Below are positions 1 to 13,519 of a DNA stretch of 64,000 nt, one piece after another; positions within the stretch are counted from its first letter, which is position 1; each line of letters begins with the position of its first letter. The DNA lies in contig CACRXP010000142.1 in the NCBI GenBank assembly GCA_902702965.1, positions 949,594-1,013,593 on the forward strand, written 5' to 3'. The position numbers and the translations under genes were made by a program. This DNA comes from Spirometra erinaceieuropaei (lineage: Eukaryota; Platyhelminthes; Cestoda; Diphyllobothriidea; Diphyllobothriidae). The notes below the pieces were generated by a model. That model was not told where the DNA came from and searched no databases. It saw nothing but the letters and a program-made list of their open reading frames with translations.

Positions 1-830
1 TTTGCACAACTTTGAATTAACCGGTCTCTCCACGGAATCTGGATAGTGGATCGACCTTCTGAAAATGCTAGCCATGAAAATAATCAGAGTCGGGCCGGGC
101 AAACACACTCTTGCGAAACGTGCATTGTTAATAACTTCAAGCTTTCTTGGCTGTGTGCTGCCGGAACAGCCGCCTATAACAGGACCATGACGGACGTTAG
201 CTGACATCCGGCACAATCTTGGGACCCTGAACTAATGTGAACATAGAAGTTCAATTTTTGAATTCAAGAATTATGGGAAATCACTGAGTTGCCCGCGCAA
301 CCACTACGCTACATTCCACGGCTTTGTTGAATTTCTAGACGACTTGAGTGTTACGATGGTGCCGAGACAATTCAGTAGGACGCAAGGCTGAGTAAAACGG
401 CTTCTGAACGAGACAGGATGCAAAAGTTGGTCACGAGGTCACGTATGCTTGTTATTCTTACTTAATCAAACCACTTGCGCAAGACTTTCTGTGAAAGCTA
501 CACTTAGACGGAACCATCCTTGTTTGTCTCTGTTAGCACATACTTCGTACATTTTAATGTAGTTACGCTGTTCTAGTTAGGTGCACATAGGTTGGTTACA
601 AAAAAGATAGCATCTACATCACTTCGTCATCTCAAATGGCGTTTCTCAGGGGCGAAAATGAGTTAAGGCTGTTGGCTTGCAAGGCGATTGACTGAGGCGA
701 GTTGCTTGCCCTTTTGATAGTCATCTCCACCTCGCCAAGGAATAGAAGCTGCGGCGGCCACAGCTGAGGCGGTCACATGGAAGTTACCCCTAGATCTTTT
801 ATGGGAGTTGACGGACTGTCGCCGTTGGTA

Positions 831-1795
831 CAGTAGGTGGGCTAATCGAGTAAATATCAACCGAAATTCCGAAATGCGTTTTCGTTTCGAAAAGACTATT
901 TAGGTAGGGTTGCAAAACTGATTAGCTTGAAGCGTTCTTCTACAATAATTCAGCTACCGCAGGATACCAGCTTTCGGACAAACTTCTTTTCGGCTACATG
1001 CAGAAACTATACTCTGTAAAAAATGACAACTTAAGTGGCATGCATTTTTCTCATTGATTTTCAATGCCCCTAAAAACTCGATTATATTTCATGGGAAACA
1101 TGCATAAAATTATTCTCCTGCTCATTCCGTAGAAGATTACGTTTTTTTCCAATTTTATGCTCGATTAAAGGTTATAATTCGGTTTTAAAAGTTTCTATTA
1201 GTGAGATATTTTAGTACCGTGAAATGCCCGTTCATAAAACATCGCGTCTGCATATTTACTAAGGTTGTTTGCAAAGTTTACAATCTGGCTCAAATCCACT
1301 GCTAAATTTTATGAACCCAACATACTCTCCTCCTAATACCGTAGATAAATGTATGGTTTTCCGTACGCGGAAGATGTACGGCTTGTATTTTGTAAACCCT
1401 GAATGCCGAGTCAAGTTCAATATTATTCGGGAATTGGAAAAGTTTTTGAAATCCGAATTATACCCTTTCTTCGAAGGTAAAATTGAAAGAGGACGTTATC
1501 TTCTACGGAATGAACAGGAGAATGAATAACTTTATGCACGTTTCCCATGAAATATATTTGAATTTTTGAGGGCATCGAAAATCAATGAGAAAAATGCATG
1601 CTACTTAAGTAGTTATTTCTTGCAGAGTATAGTTTCTTCATGTAGCCGAAAAGAAGTTCGTTCGAAAGCTGACATCCTGCTGTAGCTGAATTATTGTAGA
1701 AGAATGCTACATAGCGATCAGTTTTACAACCTTTTCGGAACGAAAACGCATTTGGGAATTTCGGTTGACATTTCATCAGTTAGCCCACCTACGGT
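831..1795. mobile_element. Fold-back MITE (FB family), long inverted repeats
   Basis: Arms of about 300-400 bp at 831-1200 and 1395-1795 are inverted copies. For example, the segment with CTCATTGATTTTC at about 1,051 recurs as GAAAATCAATGAG at about 1,577. Ends read TACAGTAGGTGGGCTA on the left and its near complement on the right, so a TA target with CAGT-like termini. No transposase is encoded. The short reading frame across the middle comes from the arms. Confidence 0.8.
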
Positions 1796-4076
1796 ACATG
1801 TAGAGGTCCGACCGCTGTAAGCGACGACGCTGACCGTGCAGCCCATGGACTGGGCGCAACACCGACGAGTTGCATGTGAATTACTCTATGGTGAGTCAGA
1901 CTTCTCATCATTCGTCGCATTGTCTCCTCCGAAGACAAGAAAATATCTGTGCTACCGGGTGTGAGCCAAACAGCCGTCTACGCGGACCACACACGACCTA
2001 ACTCTACCGCAATGTGCCAGGTTTCTGCGAAAGATAGGGGTACTCGAATCCCGTGTGCGTGACAGAACCATAAAGGGCGCAGTATGAAGTAGTCACTTGA
2101 CCTCCCTCTCGGACCTCCTGCCAGTCACCCGACATACGCACTGTTCTGTCTGTAAGGACCAAATTACTCCGTCAGTTAGCAACCTTCCCAGTCATGACTT
2201 TTAGTCATCCACGATGGATTCTGGCACTTCAGGTCTGTTTAGTAGAGGAATGCGCTGGTGTGTCGTAGAGAGGGCTTCTCCGTGCCATCACAGTAATGGG
2301 AAGCAGCTGTGTGAACCGGACAGATGAGATCTGCAGTGAGCCAAAGGCCAGAAAGGTCCTTCTGCGACGTCTTGTGGTAGAGCAAATCTGTGAGAAATCA
2401 GGATAAACGGTGTGAGTACTTACAGCATCCGTGGAGGGACGTGTTAGCTGTTCCTACGACTATATCTCAGAGGATCTTAATCGCTTAGGTACTATCCGGG
2501 GTCAGAGTTCAGTTCTGTTGCGGTGTCCTGAGAGGATGTTGGGAAGCAGCTTCCGAAACTTGCGTTCAGGCGGTCTGACCAACAGGACTGCGGCTGCGAG
2601 ACTGGAATGGGGGAGTTTCGATGCGTTCCAAGTTACTGGCCAGTAAATTTTGTGTAAGACATCACTCACCCAGTCATCAGTGAGTGAAGCAGAAAGGACT
2701 GGTAATTTGTAATGCAGTTTTTTGCAGTCTAGGCAATGTTAAAATCGTAGATGAAGGATGCATTATCATGGCAAACTTTGTTACATCCTCTATCAAAAAC
2801 CAAAGCGAGTAACTGGATGAAATCCGCGACGGGAGCCTTACTCCTGTTTCAGCTACAAGGCCTTCGCCCTGGCAAGCTATTATCGTATGCACCATTTCGT
2901 AGTAATGTTGGAGAGAACTTTTCCAACTGTCTTAATTAATTTACAGAGTACGTGCTTTCTGATTATAAGCATCGCCGGGAGGACAACCGTCGTGCCAAAA
3001 TAGTCAGATTAAGACATACCTCAGACTGCGGGCAGATTGCACACGGCACGAACATTCGACTCAGGTTTTACGGGTCTCTGGACTGCAGCGCAGGCCAACA
3101 TCACGGTGCCGAAAAGAATCGAACAAGACAAAGCAGGTGTATCAGGTGCGCGGCAGAACATTGCTTAATTTCCGCTCCCTGCATCTCCGGGGCTAAGCAC
3201 GGAGTCCATTGCAGGATCGAGGAGGTTAAAAAGCGTGGAGACAAGCATTACACCTTTTCAAACAACTGACTACGTGGCAGTCGCCCAGTTAAAAGTTAAG
3301 AGCTCATATTCACTGACTATGCACCAGGTTCTCTACTGCAAACTGGATTGCATTTCAAAGAATTCGCCTGAAGCCCTTTGCCAACAAGTATGCATTCTCA
3401 TTGGATATCGCTTGAAAAATTCTTAATGAGCATTCGTAAAAGACACGGTTCCTAGTGGAGGTTCATGACGGCTGGCTCTGCCATGTGAGGGCCTTCCAGA
3501 ACTTTTTGGCCATCCCATGAGGGAAAAATAGTAATCTCGAAAGAATTTACAAATGTCTTAGTCTCCCGGTTAACTTCTTGTGGCGCCACCTTCCGGAAGA
3601 CAGATTACAGCCAAAAAAGCTTGAAATAAAGAGCTTCCCACGTGAACCAAACTACTTGTCAGAAACAGGAAGCTGCGTTCAGATGAACTTGTATGTCTGT
3701 ATGCGCCGAGACTGTTAGCAGGTATGTGCAAGTCTAACTCGCAGATGCGACATGCATGTACTCAAACTGGACCTATCTCCTCAAATCGCCACGGTAGATT
3801 CTGGTCGTGGGATGTTTTTGAAGTAAAGACTTTGAGGGAGCTGTCTTTGATGAGCATTACATGATTGTCATACTTACTACGACTACATGTTCCACGCTTT
3901 AAATGTTCTTTACAGATGTCTGTGGGAAAAATATCCGCAGGGATCCGCATCTCATGTTTTCCCTCGTAAAAGCTTCTCGTTTCCGTGACTGTTCACGTTG
4001 TCCTTACGTCAATCAGAAGTTGAACCACTAGATGTTTCGGCTTCCTCAGCCATGCAGCGAACGTAGGAACCGTTGA
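1796..4076. other. No gene or repeat identified
   Basis: Only short chance reading frames are seen on both strands, without codon bias, splice support or similarity to the repeats elsewhere in this window. Confidence 0.4.
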
Positions 4077-4103
4077 GAGGGTGACAGCGGTAGTGTGGAG
4101 TAC

Positions 4104-4160
4104 CCCGATTAACTGTCGGTAGATTGTAGATCGTGTTCTGATATATGTACTTGTTGCTGG
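4104..4160 (+). repeat. PAL family fragment
   Basis: A stretch with CCCCGATTAACTGTCGGTAG followed by a GATCGTG matches the arm of the palindromic family at 19,985-20,670. Only part of one arm is present. Confidence 0.5.
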
Positions 4161-4608
4161 TGACTGACAGCTGTTCCCACGTGCGGGAAGACAAAAAACG
4201 GAGATCAACTGAGCGAGAATTAAGGGATAACAGAAATGTCTGCCAGGGGATAGGCTCAGTTGTTCGATGATCAGGCGCGCTTTCGGGATGGAACGCTATT
4301 GAATATTTAACTGGATAACGTATCAGCACATATTTATCACTTTACTCGAACGTATCGTTTTACCACCGACCTCCTTCGTGTTCTCCTGCATTCCCACTCG
4401 TATACCTCACCCCTCATTACCATACGACACGATTCACATCGGCGAGCGTGTTACTGCCGGTTCTAGGTAAACTGAACGTGTTTTTGGACTGGAGTTCTTC
4501 GATGCGACCTCAAATGTGCAGGTCGGAAAACGAGTAAGGAATTCGGGCTCACTGATACCTAGACCTGAAATAAATTTATCCCTCCAGGCCTCGAACCAGA
4601 GTGAAGTA

Positions 4609-5048
4609 TAATGGTAGGGGGCGCCCACCGATCGTTCTTACGGAACTCACTCGTTCCATTGTGCCTTACGGGCTCTCTCTCTCTCTCTCGAGCCCAACCG
4701 GCAGCCGCACAGCGGCGCATGATATAGGCAGTCTGTTATTATTTGCAAAAACAAGGGAGAGTGGAATGGCCATATCTGGCTTATTAGCCGTCGTCAGCCA
4801 GTCATGCCCAACCCCTAAGTGTGGAACAGCCGAGGCTCGAACTCGCGACCTGTTGTATATTCCCGATCGAAACCGACAGGGCAACGGGTTCGTGGCCCGG
4901 TGGTTAGAGACATGGGCTTCTAACTAACAGGTCGCGAGTTCGAGGCTCGGGTGTTGCACACGTCGGGTTTGATTATGACTGGCTGACGACGGCTAATAAG
5001 CCAGAAATGGCAATTCCAGTCTCCTTTGTCTTTGTCGGTAATAACAGA
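4609..5048. mobile_element. SINE1, two tRNA-derived copies head to head
   Basis: A minus-strand copy (about 4,609-4,852) and a plus-strand copy (about 4,854-5,048) meet at a shared TATTCCCGATCGAAACCG segment. The plus copy has tRNA-like A-box GTGGCCCGGTGGTTAGAG and B-box GAGTTCGAGGCTC, then the family body with TGGCTGACGACGGCTAATAA. A CT-rich run (4,674-4,690) belongs to the minus copy's tail. SINEs of this type use RNA polymerase III and borrowed retrotransposon enzymes. Confidence 0.8.
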
Positions 5049-6434
5049 ATGAAATACTTCGCGAAAAGGTAAGCGAAGAAGCCACGGATGGAGATACTCC
5101 ACTGTCATAAGTGTTGCCCAGTTAGGTGTTAACAGGTTCATGTATGCATGATTTGTCTAATAAACGTATATGATTTTAAGCATGTTGGGGATTCCCTGAA
5201 CAAAGTAATTCCAGAATCCTGTGAGGACTTACCGATTTAAAGTCCGCAGTCCATAAAACAGCTTTTCCTGGTAATTTCCCGTCCTCTAATTTGGCGTTCA
5301 ATCTATCTTTAACACATGGTCAACCTATACCTATCCTGACAGGAAAAAGCAGCATAGTCTTTGCTGATGGGGGGGCTTTGTCGCAAAACCAGGCTCCGTT
5401 AGGGATTTTATACTGGTGAATTCCAATGTCGCAGTTGTTTGACTCACGTCCTAGCGATTGAGATAGATCAGTATTCCGTATGCACAGCAACTTCCAGGAG
5501 GCGAGTCAAGTTACGTCTCATAATAAGACTAATCGTCGATCGAAGTCTTGTATAGACCGCGTGGTGGACCAAGCGGACAAGCGATTGTTTGCCAGAGCTT
5601 TCTTCTACCTGAACTCTGAGGCTTGGCCAAATAACCCTATTGAGTTCTGCCTTTAATCGGCCAATAGTCGTCTACTTTCTTTACTTATCTTGATTATCAA
5701 TCCGGTTTACTGTGGTAATGGTAAAAGATAAAAGTATACAACGGTTTACCAACAAGAAGGAATGTCGAAAATGGGAAATACTCTCTCAATCTATGCCGCC
5801 CTTGTCAAAAACAATACGTCAAACACTTTTATATCCCATTTTTCTTTAGCCATGGCGTAGAACTGTAAACCTTCCTAGGCGTCCACGTAAATTAACTTTT
5901 AAAACTGACTCCATCACATTCATGCAGTCTGGTCGGCAGACCACGAGTACGCCGCGGACACTGTTCTGCTGGAATCGTGTCCTGAACTGGCGTGCCCACC
6001 GAGAACCCTCATACTTAATGCTTATTTACCGGTGTCGGTGTTTATCTATTTTCGTGGGATCAAAGGATAAACGCAACTTTATCATAACTGGTGTGCTCTG
6101 TTCTAACCTTCGAGTCGTCATGACTGTCAGTGGTGTCCGCGTGTGTCGAATACCCTCTCATCCTCCATAAACCCTTCTCTTCGCATGTGAATGCTCCACT
6201 CTGGATTGAAAGAAGCAAAATTTGCGGGTTTTGACTACCGTTCTTTGGTAAACTATGATTACTTGACTAACGTGAGATGAACTTCCGTCTAACTCGGGAA
6301 ATTTGCATGTACAGCGGCAGCAGCAGCAATGTGGGCTACTTTTCTGTCAAATCAGCAACGCAGCAACCTGCTTTGACGGCAGCCGACTGTCTAACCACCA
6401 CTGTTTCCATGAACTGATTCTTGGATACATACCA

Positions 6435-7043
6435 GGAAGACGGGTTGCCGGCTAGCCTAGCTCTTGGTTACCCGGCGCATCCACAGGTGGTGGACAGTGG
6501 AACGGCCTTCAGTGAAGTACTTACTTGTACTTGATACGGCTGCGATCATGCCTGATCTAGCCGGCCTCGATGATGTCACGAACTGTACCTCTCCACGCGG
6601 GACGATCTGCAAGCAGCAGATTTGGACAGCTCAACCCATTCCCTTCGCCAGCGACGGAGACCGAATACTGAAGGTCCAAGCACTACCTCCACGTCTTAAC
6701 GAATTATGTCGAGCCAGGTTTTGATCTGACCCCCTCTACGACGCCTCCAAGGGGGCAACAGTGCCGGATCGAGGGCAGTAACACTGAGCTCCTGAGGCGG
6801 ACGACAAAGGACATGCCCGAACCACCTAAGTCGTCTTTCTTGAATGGCCTAAGTTATCCTTGCGAGGTTGTCCCAGCGGGCGCGGACTGTCTCATTTGAG
6901 ACGAGGTCGGTGAACTCCACTCGAAGGATGGTCCTCAAGCAGTGGTGGTCAAATACCTCGGGAAGACGGGTTGCCCGTTAGCCTAGCTGATGGCTACCCG
7001 GCGCGTCCACAGGTGGCGGATAGTGGGACGCCCTTCAGTGAAG
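6435..7043 (+). repeat. Direct repeat pair (6435-6517 and 6961-7043)
   Basis: Two about 83-bp direct copies start GGAAGACGGGTTGCC and include TAGCCTAGCT and CCACAGGTGG. They are followed by different sequences. I do not recognise the family. Confidence 0.7.
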
Positions 7044-7590
7044 GTTAGCTGCGACATAAGCAGACCCAGGTCTGATGAATAAGCAGTCGCGGACCAGCAA
7101 CGACAGTGCTACCAGGTGACGGAGGGCTGAGGTCTGGCACGCTGAAAGTCTTATAAAAAGCCGCAAAACCCAATGACGGCATTATGATACGGCGACCGTA
7201 AGCCGCCATTAAATAGCTTTGCTCGCCACCGCTGCCTTGTGGTTAGACTTTTAGGCCAAAACGCTGGCGGATACAACCTCGAATAGGCAATTCGAGCGGG
7301 TTTGGGACCCTCCTGTGCCCGAAATTCCAAAGAAACCCCATGAAATATGTCCGATTACAGTACTTCGACCCCTGCTACGGTGTCCGCGGAAACTGACGCG
7401 TTCCACAAACCTGGTCCAGTGGTGCGGGCGACTAGTATGCGAGCTGGACTACTCAATCGGGGGCGGACTCTTGGTACTCCGGTACCAAAAATGAACGGTC
7501 CAAATCTGCTGCTGCGGATCGTCACGCGTGCAGAGGTACAGTTCAGGGCATCATCGAGGCCGGCTAGATCAGGCATGATCGCAGCCGTAC
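6535..7590. repeat. Inverted repeat pair (6535-6628 and 7498-7590)
   Basis: The segment with GCGATCATGCCTGATCTAGC at 6,541 recurs inverted at about 7,565-7,584, and similarity covers about 93 bp on each side. With the direct pair, this suggests a composite or rearranged repeat of about 1.2 kb. No coding capacity was seen. Confidence 0.7.
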
Positions 7591-8766
7591 CAACACAACA
7601 ACGCATATATATATACCTACGTAATTTAACCGGTTCCTAGTGCACCCGCCGTTGTTTTGAATCATGAGAACTATGACTGCATTACTGCAGCAAAAACAAC
7701 TTCTAGTTCAAGGCTGTATTCATTCCGACTCGGTTAGTGGTGGTAATAGGAAACACACGATGCATTATTTCGGTCATAGCGCAAATTTGTCCGCTGCCAG
7801 TCGCGTGATTGGTTTGAGTGCGAGGCATTTACTCTCACGTCTGGAGGCAAATCCGATTATTGAATTTGAGCAGCAGGTGACTTACATTGAATTGATCTGA
7901 ATTCCCAGCTTTGTCCCCTCCAAAGGATACTTGCACTAGGTTCCGTTAGTTGTTATGTGCTTAGGTCTTCGGTGGCTTCGACCCCAGGACTTTAAAGCCG
8001 CATGATTTACGTCAATTAATTTTCTTTCAAATGAAAACCCGCGGATAAAAGCAGAACGGCGGCTTTAGTGGAATGAAAGAACCATCTCACCTATCAAGAT
8101 TGGAAGACATTACAACCCTTGCAACTGCGACCATTTCTTATTTGAAATAGAAATGATTAAAAAGGGTTTCAAGGCATTTTGCTAGTTGTGAGTTGTTAAA
8201 TTCTTCATACTTTGTTATCGACATAGAGACTCAATTTACTGCTCAGATTTTCAATTATAAGCACTATCCTATCGTTGGAACGGCAAGGAATCACTCTACT
8301 TAAATACTCCTCCTAAGAAAGACTATAATCTTTAGATCAAAGCACGCCAATTGTATTTCATTTACTCTGAATTAAGCTCAGGCAGCGGGAAGAAATGAAT
8401 ACATACCAACTCTGCAAGATCAGGACCGTGTGCGGCGGTTGGGAGTTCTTGTAAAAAAAGTAGTCCGTTTAACTGGCCCGGGTGCCTCAGCCGTTGATTT
8501 CAAAGTGAGCGCCACAGGGCTTTTTCCCTGTCCTGGTCAGACCGACGGCCACGGACCGTAATTTCATTGGTTAACGATCTCAATGTGCTAATTGGGCAGC
8601 CGCCAATAGGCGAGTGACGTTGGGTCTTGTGTATGCGTGCTCCCCTCCCCCCCCCCTTCCCTTTCGTTCGCCGCGGCGGCAAATGGGCGTGTGACCGTTA
8701 AGGTGGCAGTTATTATGATACTAGTCGGCAACATGCTTCGATAGAAAACTTTTCAAGCTCAGAAGA

Positions 8767-8826
8767 GGAAAAGAAGAAGCGATCACTGTAACAGGCGGTT
8801 TATATGTCTGATGTTTCGGATTAAAA
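8767..8826 (-). ncRNA. Divergent hammerhead-like remnant
   Basis: Read on the minus strand this has AATCCGAAACATCAGACA followed by an ATAAA-like stretch and GTGATCGCTTCTTC. This is the order seen in the better copies at 35.6 and 36.8 kb. The 5' CUGAUGA half is missing, so it cannot be active. Confidence 0.4.
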
Positions 8827-8835
8827 CTGTGACAA

Positions 8836-10159
8836 GGTGTAGTTATAACAGACTGGTCTCTCAAAGGCTACTGTTATATCTCTTAGGAGAATGGTTCCGT
8901 TAAGAAAGTTGCTATTTTCATCATAATTACAATTTTGATGATATCTCTAAACCCTGACTACTTACCAGTTGTTTTCATCGGTGAGTTCACTGAAGCCGGT
9001 CAGGCGACCGAAATTAGGACAGAAATACAGGCTAATTTAACCCAGCACTTCATCGCTGAATCGGAGTCCTATGTTTGTCAGATACTAACCTGAATTCTAA
9101 ACTCAAGTCTGATTTACTTCACTGTGCCAAGCAAGCCCGAAATAACAACCTACCTCCTTTTTTACCGCTGCCACAGAAACAATTCATTAGAGATTTTGGC
9201 ATCTTTTTTTGTTGGATTAGTTGATGACATCGAACTGAGCTTGTTGAGTAGAATACCTGCGTGATCGTGGTAACTGATGAAGCGTTTGAGCCAGCTGAAC
9301 TGTGTCATAATCGGGCAGAGTAAAAACGGGTCTAAGTATTGGGCAAACCGTGTAGGCTCTCCCAAATCATTTGAAATTTATAGGGGATCAGTCGGAAAAC
9401 CGAATCATTGATAGTGGAAGCTACTGACGGAGCAAAGTTTATATGCAGATTTGAAACCTGACAGCCGCACCCAGAAGGTTTCGGCAACTGGGCGTAACCG
9501 ATGATAGCTGTGTAGTAGAGCGAGAGCACAACCCGGTCAACTGGATTCTTTTTGCTCATCTTACTGGTCTTTTGATTGTTCAACCAGTTTTTTCGTCCTT
9601 ATGGGAATTGGGCCATATTCCCTTCGCTGGTTTTCCCCATGAATGTACTTTAAATTATAATGTGGGACCCAGTTAGTAGCCTTCATGGAATGCTGGAAAA
9701 CAAGAAATATCAAAAGTGTCCCTTCAGATGTCTGACCCGGAGCAGGTGGAAACGAACACTGACATCTAGACCAATGACTTGTTCGTTATACCCAGCAATC
9801 GCAATTAGTTAACTCGATCCCCGCTGACAACGATGTCCAGATGGTCAGCCGTGGGTGAAGGCTTCTGCCCTACGACCTTCAAGTATAGGACCGGCTTGAG
9901 AGTGTGCTGACAGCCGATTGCACCTTAGTCTTTTACAGCCAGATATCGCACAGATTTATCCTCTGCGTGAGCCTAAACTCTAGTGATGCGCAGTCTGAAA
10001 GCGTGTGCTACGCCAGTATCAGCAAGCCATGGCCATCGCGGCCTGGTATGAGCTGGCAGTTCCCTGACACCTAGCTCCCTGCCGGTAGATGCGCTTGCGC
10101 TCCCGCTGCCCGGCCATCATCGTCCTTCTCTTGGGGGTTTTTTTGTTACTGCTGTTGTT
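8836..10159. other. No gene or repeat identified
   Basis: AT-rich sequence with short chance frames only. A minus-strand frame at 9,332-9,583 has no recognised motif. Confidence 0.4.
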
Positions 10160-10450
10160 GGTAGTCAAAAACCTGGTCATTTGGTGAGTGGACCAGGGGG
10201 TGTGGAGTGGAGCGCCAAGGTTCGAGCTCGACCGTGCCATCCACCTGCGCTCTCCCCGTATCGCGGTCTTTTTGACTCCGTCTTGACACCGGGTCCAGAT
10301 GGGGAGTGGGGGGAGGAGAGAGTGCGACAGATGCTGCGCAAGTCTACACTCGCTATAAACTAATTCACGTGCAAGTCACCGTGTCTGCTTCAGCTTCCAG
10401 TGGAGCACACGGTGGATATCGTTTCCAGCGACGTCGAACAGTCGCTGCGC
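10160..10450 (+). repeat. REP2 copy
   Basis: This is a GC-rich dispersed repeat. It shares the order ACCTGGTCATTTG, GGGGTGTGGAGTGGA, TCTTGACACCGGG, AAGTCTACACT and GCACACGGTGGATATC with copies at 41.6-42.1 and 58.4-58.7 kb. It has no open reading frame that is shared among copies, and a SINE-like nature is possible. Confidence 0.7.
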
Positions 10451-11878
10451 GGTCCCCGAAAACAGTTTTCTAAGGTAAATGCCAGCTGTACAGTCTTCAA
10501 GATAACGCACACGATGCCGCTATAGTGAACCTCAAAATCGCCCAGCATCCCGTAATAGATCCGCGCTTTTTTTCATCCGTATGTTATGCGACCGGCGCAT
10601 AATTTGAAATTTCGAAAGGCTTCCATCAAAAAGTGTCTCGAAAATTGGGGAATTTCAAAGGAGCTATGAGCCGCACGTTTCAGGGGTAGTGCAAAATGGA
10701 CGAGAGCTCGGTCGGGCCATTCTCCCTTGCGTATTATAAAAAATCAGCCCAAAAGCCAAATGGTAGGAGTATCCACTGTGGATTTAACTGCACTACAGAT
10801 GTCGCTACAAGAGAAAAACCATACTTGTTCGCTGAGAGAGAAATGATAGGCTAAAGCGGTTAGTTGTGGTTTTCCGCCGCCCCTCGTGAGCCATGGTCCA
10901 ACCCCAAGTGAGAACTCCAACTGAAACTTCTTTATTCTCAGATCAGGCGCATTGTTAATGAATCATGTCCGACCAAGAAAATCGAGGTGCTTCCTTTCCG
11001 TCCGGCAGTCAGGGTGGACTCACATTCTATGGGGGGCAATTAAAATCTACGCTCATATATCTGTTTCGTTAGGTCACAGGTCCTCTCGGAATGTGCCGAT
11101 AAATCCGGTAGAAGCACACTCAACTTGAGACGTTGCTAAAGAATCGCGTACCCATCACCGCGTCTTCTCAACAGCAATACCAGTCCACTGTAATTGATAA
11201 CAAATAACCATTGAACAATCCATCTCTGAGAAGTGGCGACTGTTTCATTTCTGAATGACTGCTAGCTGACCCGTCTCAGCTGCAAACTGGGCCGTTCTAC
11301 CCTCATCGTTGGTGCTTGTAGCTGAAGCTACAAGAAATTGGGAATTACATATCTTAGAACTCTTTGAGGCAGGCATTTAGCCCACACGGTCCACTCTCGG
11401 TTGAGAAATCGATTGTTCTTTCCTCATCATTTTTGCTTGTAGTTGCAATTATGAGGAGTTGGAAATGAGGTCATTTGAAGAGCATCTCCTCTATACGGTA
11501 TGCACTACTTGACTATACGGCCTAAACAGTTCCCTCGCCGTTTAGTCCGGCTGGTAGTCCCAGTAACGTGAAACTCAGCTGGCCTTTTAGAGAATTTCGG
11601 GATCCACAAAGTTAAAGGCGTGAATGATCTAAAGCCAGTTCTTTCCAGAAGGCTGTAAATCAGCGTTTGGGTTTGATACATGAGTGAAACGATGACCCGT
11701 GTACTGAGGTATTTAATAAAACAAATTCCAAATCATAACTGCAAGTAGGCAGATATTTAAAAAGACTGCTGTTCGTTTCCTGTTTGCCTAGTAATTCGCA
11801 CTATGGAAGTCGTACTCACACCTATGAACTACATTTATGGATAGTGTAAGTTGTGAATCGTATTGGTTATCGCTAATA

Positions 11879-12086
11879 TTTATTGAACCAGTTTCGTGAA
11901 GAAGGAGACACGATCACTGATACAATAGCTTTATTCGCCTAAGGTTTCGGATTCCTGTTCGGATCCATCATCATCGAGCAGGAATCCGAAACATCATACA
12001 AATAAAGCTCTTGCCCGAGCGATCGTGTCTCCTTCTTCACGACTGCTTCCTGGGTCTCGTCTCGCCACTTTTATTGAACCAGTTTC
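11879..12086. mobile_element. Small palindromic hammerhead-like element with 17-bp target duplication
   Basis: The element is 174 bp (11,896-12,069), flanked by a perfect direct repeat TTTATTGAACCAGTTTC (11,879-11,895 and 12,070-12,086). It opens with GTGAAGAAGGAGACACGATC, repeated inverted at 12,021-12,040, and has two head-to-head hammerhead-like half-domains each with GGATTCC/GGAATCC and GAAAC. Both cores are damaged. The right tail (GACTGCTTCCTGGGTCTCGTC) lies outside the palindrome and is shared with 35.7 and 44.2 kb. The target duplication shows it moved as a unit. Confidence 0.8.
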
Positions 12087-13147
12087 CTTCTACTAAGGCC
12101 TGGTAACTTTTGTGGACATAGGCGACTAGCGTATGAGTCGTGTTCACTAGCATGATATGATTTCAGTAAATAAGGAAGTCGTTGCATTATGTCCTGTCCT
12201 GACTGCCAATTTACGATAAGCAATCAATAATCCAAAAGTAAAAGAGCCTTGCATATTTTTATGTCCTAATAGCACAGCATTTGCATAGGAGTAAGTCTAC
12301 ATCGATCAAATGCCCTGCCTAATTCCAAAAAGGGGCAGTGCTCTCGAAAGCGACTGAAACAGAACGGTTCAGTCTTACGTTAAATGTCGGCTGTTTATTC
12401 TGGATCCATCCGACTTGTATGATTATTTCTCAGAAATTAATTTTGACTTGGCCTTTTCGTGCACTTTCTGTAGCAGTCGTCACTAAACAATTTTCAGTCA
12501 GATATAACCAGACGAGGCAAAACGGTTATTTTGGGTATTTCCCACCTGTGACACGATGTATCCATTGCTTGACCCGATTTTGTAAAACTCGGTCCTCTCA
12601 ACGGGATTTCGACCCACGACAGCAACTGCAGGTCTCTGTGCACAGCCAACGTATGCAATCCATAAAGTCTGACTCAGTAAGCTGACTGCTCAGGCAGGAT
12701 TTCCAAAGTAATCAATCTAGAATCTACCAAGTGACTTCCAAGAACACGCAACAAACAGGTGTTTGGCAGATTTACATAATCCGCCTGACATCGCTGCTAA
12801 TAACTCGGCGGTTTCGGTGGAGTTCAAATCAAGGCTTTAAGTCAGGAGAGCATACTTTGTCATTTGTTGCCCCGATAAAGCAAAGACTTTCACATCAAGT
12901 AAATGGTTGTTCTGGAGCAGCCAAATGAATAAGAAACTAATTATTGTTTTGTTTATGTCATGCTGCAAAGCAAACTGATTATTTGGAATGATCGACTGAC
13001 GCAACCTCTAATCAGTAAATTGTCCGCTGAGTCGTCAGTCGCGTTCGTAAAGTCACGCGGCACGTGGAGTCGGCGCACCTACTGATCCTCCCCTCCCCCC
13101 TGAGACTGAAACCGATTACGTGAATGCAGCGGCAATTAACTTGGACG

Positions 13148-13170
13148 CCCTCCCCCCCTCCCCCCCACCC
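13148..13170 (-). other. Possible G-quadruplex run
   Basis: On the minus strand four runs of three to seven G are separated by single A or T bases. It sits in a GC-rich patch (13,000-13,300). Confidence 0.6.
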
Positions 13171-13519
13171 ACGGAATGCGGGTCGAGGCGTTAATTTGCC
13201 TGTTGGGCTGACGGCTCGAAGTCCGCCCTCCAACCGGCCCCCCAATACTCAGGCGGCGGAGGGGGGGATAGCAGGACCTTGCATCCACTGCAGCTGACAC
13301 GCGTGCGGCTGTAATTGCGGTAGCCTGACCCCTGGCCAATTTGCGTTCCGCTCTCGTACACGCGTGGGTGTTTGAGCTCAGCGGCGAAGGCGTCGCATGC
13401 CTGCAGGTAGGCAGCAACGGGCTCGAGAACAAAGTCACCTTAAGGGCTGACGGCCGCTGGCAATCGAAATCCACATGGGGGAAGGGCATAATGAGGGTCA
13501 GGGGGCCAAGGGCTTTCTT

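Noticed and set aside
7068..7082. CTGATGA motif, possible hammerhead
   Set aside because: No stem II and no GAAA follows.
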